Below are positions 1-9,900 of a stretch of 26,190 nt of DNA, one piece after another. Source of the stretch: Saksenaea vasiformis B4078 (Eukaryota; Mucoromycota; Mucoromycetes; Mucorales; Saksenaeaceae). The notes below the pieces were generated by a model. It did no database searches and had not been told where the DNA came from. It saw only the letters and a program-made list of their open reading frames with translations. The position numbers and the translations under genes are program-made. How positions within the stretch are numbered: the stretch's first letter is position 1; each line of letters opens with the position of its first letter. Location of the stretch: contig JNDT01001926.1 of NCBI GenBank assembly GCA_000697055.1, forward strand, positions 1 through 26,190, given 5' to 3'.

Positions 1-2
1 TG

Positions 3-110
3 TTTGGTACCATTTCAGAAACCTTCCTTCGTAATTGGGTGTCTCTGGATGATCCTGAAGCTGATACAATGCAGTGCTACCTGCAGCAGTCAGTCCATGA
101 CACATGTTAA
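3..110 (+). CDS. possible 3' end of an upstream gene (partial)
   Basis: Frame 3 is open from the first bases of the window to a TAA at 108-110, giving about 35 codons with a mixed polar/hydrophobic, protein-like composition. The residues before the stop include LRNWVSLDDPEADT and end in QQSVHDTC. The other two forward frames either stop early or look non-coding. I do not recognise the family. It could be the last exon of a host gene or part of the mobile element that carries the Fanzor. The evidence is only an open frame in a short stretch, so confidence is low. Confidence 0.25.
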   Translation, partial: FGTISETFLRNWVSLDDPEADTMQCYLQQSVHDTC

Positions 111-313
111 AGTTTATCACTTCGGGCTTCCACCGATATGACGCTGTGAATTGCTAGGGACAGTACTCCTTTCCTCTTATATTATACATTCAACTTTCCG
201 GTTCCATCCAATTTTCTCTGCCAACTGCCATCTGGTGCTTGTGAATTATTTATTTATCTTCAAAAAAAAAGTTTTGTCCACAGAACAAAGTAGTAACACA
301 AGTCGTGCTAAAA
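111..313 (+). promoter_or_regulatory. presumed 5' flank of the Fanzor gene
   Basis: This is a short AT-rich interval between the possible upstream stop and the Fanzor ATG. A TATA-like stretch (TTATATTATA) lies near 177-186, about 130 nt before the ATG, and an A9 run lies near 261-269. The bases before the ATG (AAAA, with G at +4) form a strong fungal start context. No coding potential was seen that is not explained by chance. Confidence 0.3.
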
Positions 314-2551
314 ATGGCAGGCAAAAGAAAGAGAAACGGGATCATGCCTACAAAGTAGGCAAACGTCCTGCCGTTTCTCTTTCAACTCTTCTTACCTTTA
401 CTTTCTCCAAATCAGTTCTGTTCGTCATAGAATACTGCCTTCAGCTCTGCAGGAAGCATCAAGACAAGGGTTTCACTACATTGGCGATGCTACCGTTCGC
501 ACTCAAGTCGACAAGTTTATAACGAACATGGTGCGTCTCTACAAAAACTCCACGGAGCCATTTGATGAAGCACAGTGCAGACTTGAGGTCGAAAACAACG
601 CGACTGTACCACCAGGATGGCCGAAAAACAGAAATAAGCTTATAGCAGCGTTATTTCAAAGAATCCAGGGAATGTCACTTGACCTAAGCGAAGCTGATGC
701 CGACCCGGGAGATTTTGATGATCCCGAGGAACAAGAACAAGAAGGTCAAGCATCCGGCAATATACTTGCTGGCTTAGAACATGATGTTCAGGAACAGATC
801 GAATCCTTCATTGACATTGAGCGTGGTCTCGAAGTAAAGGGTATCCGGGTATCTGACGTAAATCTGTTTGAATGTCTTGGTGAGACCGGCCCTTCTACTA
901 CTGGGAAGCGGAGAAGAAGCGAGATGGATGAAAACGGCGAAGACAGCGAGGATGATGAGGACGATGTGTTCCATAGAGGTTATAAGGGCAAATTTGCCAA
1001 AGCAAAAGGTGCGAAATTGATCCCGTTCCTGTATCATTTTCTGGAAAGACGTGGTGGAGGTTTTCAGTCTTTCGTGTTGTGCCCACTTCAAGCGCACCAT
1101 CAGATAGCTGTCCCTTTTAACATCTCATTTGCAAAAACTTTGCTCAAGAGTATCGAGAATTTGGCTCAACCCATAATCCAGCAAGTAGAGGAGCAACTAG
1201 CAAGCGCCCAAACTGTAGAACAAGCTGCTGCGTTGACCAGAGGTGAGTCGGAACTACTATCATACGTAATTGGGCAAATTCACTTATATCACAGCTGTAG
1301 AGATAAATGATCTAAAGAATGCATGCACAAGACTCAAAAACATTGACACCAGCGATCCATTCCACGTCGTTTTCGATAATCGTCAGCAAGCTACAATAAG
1401 AAGAGATGGCAATGTCGATATCAAAAATCGGGGGTATATGCAATGGTTAGACCAGCGCATACCAGAGAATGACAACAAGCTTCGTTTTTCAAGGCGCAGA
1501 GTGTTTCGGACAGATGGGGTCCGCTTGTATTGTATATACAACGACTGGCTGAGAGGACGGTACGGAAATAGCACTTGCAAGTATTTAACCGAGCTAAGAA
1601 CTACAAGAGAAACGTTGAAAGAAATCTGGGAGCCTGACTCATCTGCTGATCAGTCCAATTTTCTTCAGCATTACGATGGTGTCATAGGACTTGATTTTGG
1701 AGAGGTGTGTGCGGCTGCGAGTGTTTTTTAAGCCAACGCAACCGGGAGTGGAAAGCTCCCAACTAGTGATCAAGCGCGGTTATCTCTATGGAAGGAGCAT
1801 CCCAAACCGGGACTGGCTGGAAGCTCGTAAGGACGTCAGTAACATTGGCGACATTGAAACTGGTTTGAGCGAAGGATCGAGCAGAAGTACCTATAGCAGA
1901 TATCAAGAATACCTCCGAAAACTCAAGGAGAATAACAACGGTCTTCAGCTATGGAACTTCTACTCGAACCGATCTGTACGGCGAAAAACCTGGGATAATG
2001 CTATCTCACGAAGATCGTGTCTGGACAAAGCCTGCTATCTAATCCTGAACCAAGCGAATCGTACCTTTACCATGAGTAGGGAATTACATCCTGACCGAGT
2101 ACGTGGGGAGTCTCGCCCTCTTGTGTACGCTTTTGGCCTAGATGGAATGAGCAAAAGATCAAGAAGAGGAGCCCTAGCACCCATGGATCACAAGATTGCC
2201 AACACACTGTATCGGAAAATAAAGCAACGTAGTCGCGGTCGTGAAAACAGGAATATTGATATCTGTACAAGAGTTGATGAGTACCAAACCTCGAAAGTAT
2301 GTTGTTACTGTTCTAAGCGAGGCAGCGAGCGGCATGTCAGGTTTCTCCGGCGACCACCCATGGTACCAGTGCTAGATGAAGCTCGATTAGAAGGTGGCCT
2401 TGAAAAGGTGATGAGAGTAGTCTGTTGTCAGAGTTGTAATCGAGCGTTCCACCGGGATGGCAATGCAGCGGACAACCAGGCGACTATCGCCCAATACATG
2501 TTGCAGTTTCAGCAACGTCCGCGTTGGTTCATCCGGCCGACAAGACATTAG
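314..2551 (+). pseudogene. Fanzor (eukaryotic TnpB-like, OMEGA) nuclease, three exons, one frame break
   Basis: Exons are 314-354, 416-1242 and 1295-2551; introns are 61 nt (GTAGGC...CAG) and 52 nt (GTGAGT...CAG). The start is a basic peptide, MAGKRKRNG, that resembles a nuclear localisation signal. Exon 3 holds the RuvC core: motif I VIGLDFGE (Asp423), motif II VDEYQTS (Glu618), a zinc ribbon C625-x2-C628...C667-x2-C670, and motif III HRDGNAADN (Asp677). This order is diagnostic of TnpB/Fanzor, RNA-guided DNA nucleases carried by transposons, which act in the nucleus. Length is about 707 residues if one base is skipped, usual for the family. The only defect is in a T6 run (1724-1729): the frame reads TTT-TAA and resumes one base later. 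Residue numbers assume that skip. It could be a young pseudogene, a sequence error or a programmed +1 shift. The family call is firm; activity is unknown. Confidence 0.87.
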
Positions 2552-3334
2552 GAAGAAGGGAAGCGAAGAAGAAACCACAGTGACAGCCAGCGGAATTCAG
2601 ACCACGGTTCAACCACCCTGGTCTCAGCAAAGCATTTTTCAACAAGCACAGGAAGCAGAATCGTCACAAGAACCAAAGACGATCAGCAAGGCTACAACAG
2701 AAAAGACAAAAAAGGATCCACGAGCCAAGTGGATAGGGCTTCTACGCCCGGTACTTGGTAAGCACTATTGAACCTCCTGGACTTTCATACTCACCAACCA
2801 AATTATTCACGCGTCTTGCATGAGCTTGGCGAGGGGCTGGGTATTGCGCTGTTGAAGGTCTAAACAGGTCCGTGGATGCGTCAATTCAAACAATTGCAAC
2901 ACGGCAGCTCACATCATCCATTAGCGTCAAGCTTAGCTTCTCAATTCCGCCAAGCAGATTTGCAAGATGCTAGTTTATTTTTTGAAAAAACAGTACACAC
3001 CAAAAAAGCAAAACTACGGTAGCTACTGGAATTCGAAAATTTGCGTCACGACTTTGAAATTTTTTCCTGTCCGAAGGGTTGTTCCATTGCCTGGGACACT
3101 GGGGCTGATTCTTTTCCTTCTCTCTCTCTCTCTCTCTCTATCTCCACACTACTTTTTCTTAGCGTATTCTTTATCTCCATCCTTTCCTCCCATCCCCTTA
3201 TCGTGATCGCATTGCGCTCTTTTCCCTCCATCCCGTACACAAATAACTTTTGTCTAATTCTTCCTTAAAAAGAAGTAAATGACGCGTGAAAAAAAGGAAA
3301 AACTTACATCTGACGCGTTGTCTATAGATCCACC
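2552..3334. other. Fanzor 3' flank and intergenic DNA, with a (TC)n run
   Basis: After the Fanzor stop two forward frames stay open for about 70 codons (to about 2762 and 2771), with low-complexity Ser/Thr/Lys/Gln-rich translations. This may be an old C-terminal tail or chance. In OMEGA systems the guide RNA is usually encoded next to or overlapping one end of the nuclease gene, so this interval is a candidate, but I could not identify a convincing structured scaffold by eye. A perfect TC dinucleotide run occupies 3119-3139, about 195 nt upstream of the KH gene start, and may belong to its pyrimidine-rich promoter. No terminal inverted repeat could be defined. Confidence 0.35.
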
Positions 3335-4647
3335 ATGTCTCAACCTTCCCACACGAGTTCTGACCAGTTTGATGACCGTTATTCCGAGCAACACAGTAAC
3401 GCGAACAGCAGCCAAGTTGAAAATGCGTCAGTCGATCAACCATTTGATTTTGACGATGCTCAATTGACCCTTCGTGCTTTGGTCTCTACAAAGGAAGCCG
3501 GTGTTATTATTGGCAAAGGTAAAAAGAAAAACTTTTTCTTCTTTTGCTTCTTTTCTCTTCTTTCATTCCTTTCCATAACCAACCTTGTTTAAAAAAAAAC
3601 AGCTGGCAAGAATGTGGCTGAGCTAAGAGACTCCACGGGTGTCAAGGCCGGTGTCTCCAAGGTGGTTCAAGGAGTACATGATCGTGTGTTGACTGTGAGT
3701 GGTACACTTGAAGGCGTGGCAAAGGTAAGAAGGATTATAAGAGGAGGTGCTGTATTTTTGTTTACTGATTTTTTTTTCTATTAGGCTTATTCGCTGATTG
3801 CCCAGACCTTGTTGGATAATCCAATTTCGCCCACCACCCCTCCAACCACCCCTACCGCTTCCTCAGCTGTTGCCTCCGGCGCAACCGCAACAATCCGTCT
3901 CTTGATTTCACATAATCTCATGGGTACTGTGATTGGTCGTCAAGGTGCAAAGATCAAGCATATCCAAGATACATCTGGTGTTCGTATGATTGCATCGAAA
4001 ACCCTCTTACCCCAGAGTACAGAGCGTGTTGTAGAAGTACGGGGTGCGGTGGATTCCGTTCGTTTGGCCATTCTTGAAATTGGTCAATGTCTGATCGAAG
4101 ACAGAGAACGAGCCTACGGAACCATTTTGTATAATCCCACCAAAGTTGGAACTACTGGCGAACGTCGTGCTTCCATCACCCGTACAGGCAATGGTTCTGA
4201 TTTCAGCAACACTCCCTCCGATTTCCCCTCTCAACGCCGTGCCTCGACCTCGTCACAAAACTTCCTCAATGATCCTAACGTCCGTACGCAACATATTTCC
4301 ATCCCTAGCGACATGGTTGGCTGTATCATTGGTAAAACAAAAAAAGAAAAAAGAAAAAAAAAGGATGGAAATAGGCTTAGATTCACATGTGCTTATATCT
4401 GTTGGAACTTTTAGGTAGGGGAGGTTCGAAGATTTCCGAGATTCGTCGTCTGTCGGGTTCAAGAATTTCAATTGCCAGGGTACCTGATGATGAGACTGGT
4501 GAACGTATGTTTACGATCCAAGGCACACCCGAATCAAATGAACGTGCATTGTATTTATTGTATGGTCAACTTGAAAGCGAAAAGGAACGCAGGTTGAGAG
4601 GTGTCATGCATGAAGACATCTTGGAAGAAGAAGAAGAGGGCATGTAA
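3335..4647 (+). CDS. three-KH-domain poly(C)-binding-type RNA-binding protein (PBP2/Hek2/Rnc1-like)
   Basis: Exons are 3335-3518, 3603-3724, 3785-4331 and 4415-4647, giving 361 residues. Three KH domains are visible from their GxxG loops: GKAG (60-63), GRQG (153-156) and GRGG (285-288), each preceded by the usual hydrophobic-Ile-Gly strand. A Thr/Pro/Ala linker separates KH1 from KH2, a Ser/Arg-rich linker separates KH2 from KH3, and the C-terminus is acidic (EEEEEGM). The architecture and size match fungal PCBP-type proteins such as yeast Pbp2/Hek2 and fission yeast Rnc1, which bind pyrimidine-rich single-stranded RNA or DNA and affect mRNA stability, localisation or telomeric silencing. Introns 1 and 3 both cut the coding sequence inside a GxxG loop. 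The start was chosen because it is the first ATG of an open exon reaching the first donor. The family is certain; the exact orthologue is not. Confidence 0.93.
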
Positions 4648-5161
4648 ATGGAACTTTTGTATTATTTTTTTTTGGAAGAGCAAAAAGTATACTCACTCGA
4701 ACAACATACATACAATTCCCCATCGAAAACAAAAAACAACCAAAAAAAAACATGAGAACAAAAAAAAAAAACAAAAAACACAACAAAAGAAATTTACCGT
4801 TTCCAAGGTTTCCCTCTCTCTCGCGCTTTCTCTCTTTCTCTTTCTCTGTCTCTCTTCTGTTCTCTTTCTTTTTCTCGTCCTCTTCCCGTTTCTCCTCCCT
4901 ATTTTTTCTTTGTAACATTTTTTTTTCTTAGTTGTTTGATATCTTGACTTTTTTTTCTTTATTTCTTATTTTAAGATTAAAAAGAGGAAAAACAAAAAAA
5001 AGGAAAAAGAAACTAGCAACAAAAAAAACTCGTCAATGTCTACTTCTTTCTCTTTTCTACTACGAGTTACACATTCTCTCCCACGCACAGACCAGGAAAA
5101 GAAGGGAAGAAAAAAAAAAGGGTTTTTCTGTATTAGTTACACCATACTTTCTTTTTTTGTA
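4648..5161. other. convergent 3' intergenic region, homopolymer and pyrimidine-rich
   Basis: This separates the 3' ends of the KH gene (+) and the rhomboid gene (-). It is almost entirely low-complexity: A-rich runs at about 4730-4790, a C/T tract at about 4809-4905, and further T- and A-runs. Several open frames here are by-products of this composition. It presumably holds both polyadenylation regions. Nothing else is seen. Confidence 0.6.
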
Positions 5162-6735
5162 TCAATTAGAATTTTCAACGGGATCTTGATAGAAGCGATG
5201 AAGCATTATGATCCATAAGATAATGAATACAGTCAATGCAATGAAACGTAGACACCAAAGAACAACTGTATGTCTCAAGGAGACATGGGTGTACGGCATC
5301 AGGAGGAGTCCGATCAGCAAACCAGACAAAAATCCGCCCATATTGGAGAAATTATCCACCCTGTTTTAGAATTGAGTAAAAAAAAAAAAACGGAGGTCCA
5401 ATCTATCTTTTGTCGTTACCCTGGCAACAATCCAAGAATAAATCCAAAAGCTGCAGCAATTTTTTTTTTTTGGGTAAGCTGAAAGGGTTCTCCTAATTTC
5501 GTGTTGCTTTTTTACCTGTAAACACCACCAATTTGATAAAATGGCGATGCGGCTGGTCGATCATGCGCCAGGATACCCCAAGATCAATGAATAAGCATGC
5601 CATCAGTCCAAAAAGAGCGGCGCTACAGCCAACCATTGCTAAGAATCAACAGGGTTTTTAGTACGGACGTATAAAACGTTTGATTCTTTTGGCTATACAA
5701 TCGAATCGGAGGGACGTTTACGTGTTGTAGGCGAAGTAAAATTAGCGCCAAAGATATTGCCAAACACTCCCGTAGCGAGATAGAGCCCTTTTATATATAT
5801 ATTTATGTTAGAGAAGGTTGAGTAAACAAAGCATAAGAAAACACTGTGATTCTAATTTACCTGCAAAGCGGATTGCATTCATGACACGTTCAACGGGCAC
5901 GCAGAGGACAAGATGGATCGCTATATGAATGAAGAGCTGGAAAACGCCTGTCTGTAGAAAGAGTGGCGTGACGAAGCGAAATGATTGACTGGGTCTTTTG
6001 AAACCACCCATACCACAGATGTCCGCCAGCGAACAGGTTCCTCCCGGATCAGTGAGATCCACGGCTGGATTCAGTACCCCCAGATCATTTGGATTGCTGC
6101 TACTTGTGCCGTTGAGACATACATACCGGTCTATCGAGGGCATCGTGGTCACATTACGCATACATGGAGGAAAACGAGCACCAAGTTGAATCAAGACCTA
6201 AACGCGTTGCCAAAAAAAAAAAAAATATTATGTTACTTTTTTCTTGCAGAAAAAAAAAAGATAGCGGTGTGTACCTGTGGTGGTGGTCCAATCATGGCAT
6301 TGAAAGGTTCCATCTCAATAAATTCACCTGGAGGAACAAGGGGAAGTCAGTTATTATCATGATAAAAAAAAAACGGGTTACATCTGTCTCTCTCTCACCA
6401 GTAAACTGTTTACTAAAGAGTAATTCACCGGAAAAGATAAGGAAGAAAAAAGAGAGCATAATATACGTAAAGACAACTGGCCATCCTGGTGGTTGAAACG
6501 GCGTGAAACCCGTCGCAAAAACGGCCCGCCATTCTTCTGAAAACGATGTCTGCTGCTGCTGGTGATGGTGTTGGTGACAGTCTGGGCAATCTACCGTTTC
6601 TGGCAACGACGGTCGTAACGACGTGGTAGACACCAGCGGCCTCTTGTTGTTGTTGCTACCATGGTAAACGTAACTAGGTAGCCGTTGGTGTCGACCTTTC
6701 GATCCTGGAAGAGCGTCAAAATGATCAGGGACCAT
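5162..6735 (-). CDS. rhomboid-family multi-pass membrane protein, predicted pseudoprotease
   Basis: Exons (minus strand) are 6735-6399, 6327-6275, 6197-5861, 5787-5722, 5638-5516, 5450-5420 and 5360-5162, giving 381 residues; all introns are 59-83 nt. The layout follows fungal rhomboids: a polar N-terminus, a first membrane segment (FTYIMLSFFFLIF), then MIGPPPQVLIQLGARF and a Cys-rich loop, a membrane core, and DNFSNMGGFLSGLL near the end. Active rhomboids use a Ser in GxSG, a His in the last core helix and an oxyanion Asn. Here Ser270 is kept but its motif is GCSA; the expected His is Asn322; and the oxyanion position in FIHIAIH is His225. Two of the three key positions are lost, so it is probably an iRhom/derlin-like non-catalytic protein that binds membrane substrates. 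The family call is firm; loss of catalysis is inferred. Confidence 0.9.
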
Positions 6736-6978
6736 AGGACAAAAGGAACCTAATAAACAGTTTCAAACGAAACAACTTTTGTGTTCCATAAAAAGGAGAG
6801 AGAGAGAGAGAGACAAAGAAAGAATCGGCCCCTGATATACAATCCAACCCCTCCCCCCCAGGTATCCCTGGCAGCTTTTTTCTTTCTTTCTTCCTTTTTT
6901 TTTTGTTCTCTCATATCCTGGATTGCTTTCATATTAATTTATTTATTGAATAATCACACGAACAGACACATAAACTAT
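6736..6978 (-). promoter_or_regulatory. Bre1 3' flank / rhomboid promoter interval with (GA)n run
   Basis: Only 243 bp separate the Bre1 stop from the rhomboid ATG, both on the minus strand, so Bre1 termination and rhomboid promoter signals must share this space. A GA dinucleotide run at 6796-6813 (CT-rich in the direction of rhomboid transcription) lies 60-80 nt upstream of the rhomboid ATG. Poly-T and poly-C runs follow. Confidence 0.4.
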
Positions 6979-9900
6979 TTAGAAGTAAAATTGCTTAACA
7001 TCATTAATACCAAACGATTCGCCGCAACTAGGACAACGTCGCTGCCGTGTTTCTATACGGGTGTCAAGGCATTCTTTACAAAATGTATGCATGCATCGCA
7101 TAAGAACGTGTGATTTTAATCGCGTTCGGCAAGAGCTGCAATTCAACAAGGCCTATCAATTTTTTTTTTTTGGAAGGGTCAAAAACCGTTGTAACATTCC
7201 TTTTTTTTTTTCTTCAACACTTACACGGTACTCATCCCGTTCCTTACGCAGTTTTATCTCAGCCGGACTATCCACCTTCTTTGTCACCTCAAGTTTCCGT
7301 CGCAACACTTCATTGTCCTCATTCAGTCGTTTTCGAGCACAAGCTTCATCTTCAAACTGTCGGATCTTTTCTTTAACAGAACCCTCCAGCTATAATAATA
7401 AGTCAGCTTATGTGATATCGAAAGAAACATGAGACCCACGCACCTCTTCGACTCTGCGCTTGGTTAGGAATATCTTTTCTTCCAGTTCTTTCATCACGCT
7501 CTTCACTTCCGTTATCTTTTGCGCGTAGATCTGGGAAGCCGCTTCGCCTGCGTTCAGATCGCGGTTAAGAGCAGTCTGCATAAATATCAGCAACGCACAA
7601 CGCTTTCCACCATTTGTCTTGCTCTTACAATCTGACCCGTTAGATTCTTTTCCCTCTCATTGAGCTGTTTTATGTATGCCAGTTGTTTCTCTACTTGCTT
7701 CGTCAGTGCATTGGCCACCATCGTATACGCATCTTTGGATTTGTTTAAAGCGGTGAAGGTTTGGCTGTATTTGAAGCGCTGGTTGGTCATTTCCATGTTA
7801 ACACGGTCTTTAGTTTTGTAAAAGATAGGCCCTTACCTTGAGTTGTAATGACATGATCTCATCCTCTGTCTGCCGGAGCGCTTGTATTTTTGCCATGTTC
7901 TGTTCTTCTAATTCACCGTATGCCTTTGTGACGCTTTGAATTTCTCCCAGAAACTGTTTTTCCGTCTAAACCTCGAGTCGTCAGTTTCCACAAAACCTAT
8001 AGCACCAATTTTGCACCTACAGATTCTAAACGGGCTACTTTTTGACTCGCGTCTTTTTGTTTGGATTGTAAACTCTCGAGCTTGGCCTGCAAAGTCTCGA
8101 GAACAGCCCTGGTATCCGTCACGGACGGCTCAAACCCATATCTCTCCGTAAATCGTTCCACCTCTTTCTGCAAGTGATTTGCCTCGATTGCCCATCTGAT
8201 TTGATCATCCAACCAATTCGCGATATCACCGGCCGCCCTGGCATCCCCCAACAATCGCAACCTCAGCTCGCTCACGCGATCATTCGTTAACCTATACAAG
8301 GTACCTCCCGTCAATGGGCCGTAACAGCAACGGGCACTCAACCTACTTAAGTTTTTCCTTCAACGCCGCCTCAGAAGTCGAAGCATACTGATACAACCTT
8401 CGGTCTCCCCATAAAGCAGCATTCTTTCGTTGAAGCCTTGAAACCTCTATTTCCAAACACGACGCCCTCTCCTAAGGTAATCGTCAGCAGCTGTGTCCAA
8501 TCGTTCCGTTTCCTACCGATCGCGTTTCCATGATCACTCGCAACTCGTTTACCGATATACGTCCAGACTCAGCACATGCTTTGTGCTCTTCTAGTTGTAC
8601 TTGCAGCGCATCTCGCTGTCCACGAATGCGCGTCAAATCGCCCTCGAGTCGACGGAGTTGTTCCTCCAATCCTTTGATGTGGCTGACCTGTTTTGCATCC
8701 AGTTCCTTCACAAAGAGTCGTCGATTGTTTTGTGATTCCTCCAAATTTCTTCGCACTTTTTCAAATAAGATCGATACACTACGATATCTATCTTTGTGAT
8801 ACTCGCGCGATTGGTATAACTGACGACCTAATGCGGTTTTATAGATACGGGATCCAGGAATCACCACTAAATCTACTTCCAGTTGGCAGATCTGATGTTT
8901 CAACGCGATACGGCTTTCTTTCAGCGTTTCCACTTCTTTTAATTGCTGATCTAACATTTGTTGAATACGAATGTGAGGGTCTTCTGAAGGGGTCGCCGCT
9001 GACGGCTAGGATAAATAACAAACTTAACGCCTTGGTTAAATGGAATCATTCTCTTTTACGTACCTCTTGCACGGCAGTTTTCGCTTGATCATTTACGTCT
9101 GCTTTTGTTGTAGGATAACTCTCTGTTACACTGAGTTCATCGCCACTCGGCTTTGTTGTAGCATGGTTAGTAGAAGACTTGTCCTGTGCACTTGTCAATT
9201 CAACGCGGATACCACGCAAGACGTCGTCCGTATGTTCCAATCGGGCCGTAGTAACAAGTAGTTCTTCCGTTAAAATAAAAAACTGTAGGTTGTCGAAAAT
9301 GTTCAGTTATCGGATTAGGTCTCGCATGCTAAATTCTCTCACTTTTATCAACATTCGCATGTACTGATGAGATACGTCTCGATAGGATTGTTGATCGTTT
9401 TTCCATCGTAACAAGGCATTATCATAACTCTCTTTCAGACTTTTCATTGCCGGGTTTTCTATCATATTTTTTTTTCTAACGTCAACATTTCCACTTAAAA
9501 AAATAAAATAAACACAGTACATACCCAGAAATAACTTAAACTGATCCATGTAACATGCTCGTTTTTCCGACCAGATCATATAGCAATTCAACAGTCGTAC
9601 GACCAAACTGTCCGAAGATGTTTTTTCCTTCAATGCTGATTTCATATCTGCCATCGCTTCTGTGCCCCACTCTTCTTCGTCAAATACATCATCAAATGTG
9701 ACCGTCTCTGCATCCAAGACATCAGTACTGTACCTATCTATCTATCTATCTATACTGATTCCCCTTACCATCAGTGTCTTTTCGAATGGATGCCAAACGC
9801 GATTCCAATTCTTTGAAATGATTCAGTATATCGTTTTGTATCTACATATCAAAAAATCATATCAGCCATTCCCGCTTTCTTCTTTTTTTCTTGTTAATGC

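Noticed and set aside
151..522. 123-codon plus-strand frame upstream of the Fanzor main frame
   Set aside because: It overlaps the better-supported spliced Fanzor N-terminus in another frame, and its translation is hydrophobic/low-complexity with no family features.
1705..1732. 28-nt GT...AG segment that would restore the Fanzor frame if spliced
   Set aside because: It is far below the shortest intron seen in this window (45 nt) and would remove the residues directly after RuvC-I; a one-base homopolymer change explains the break better.
4601..4918. Overlapping frames on both strands in the KH/rhomboid intergenic region
   Set aside because: They translate simple A-rich and C/T-rich sequence (Lys/Arg/Glu or Leu/Ser/Phe runs).
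9733..9740. Bre1 intron 4 acceptor within the GATA repeat
   Set aside because: It would make a 31-nt intron; the acceptor at 9709-9708 gives 61 nt and the same reading frame.
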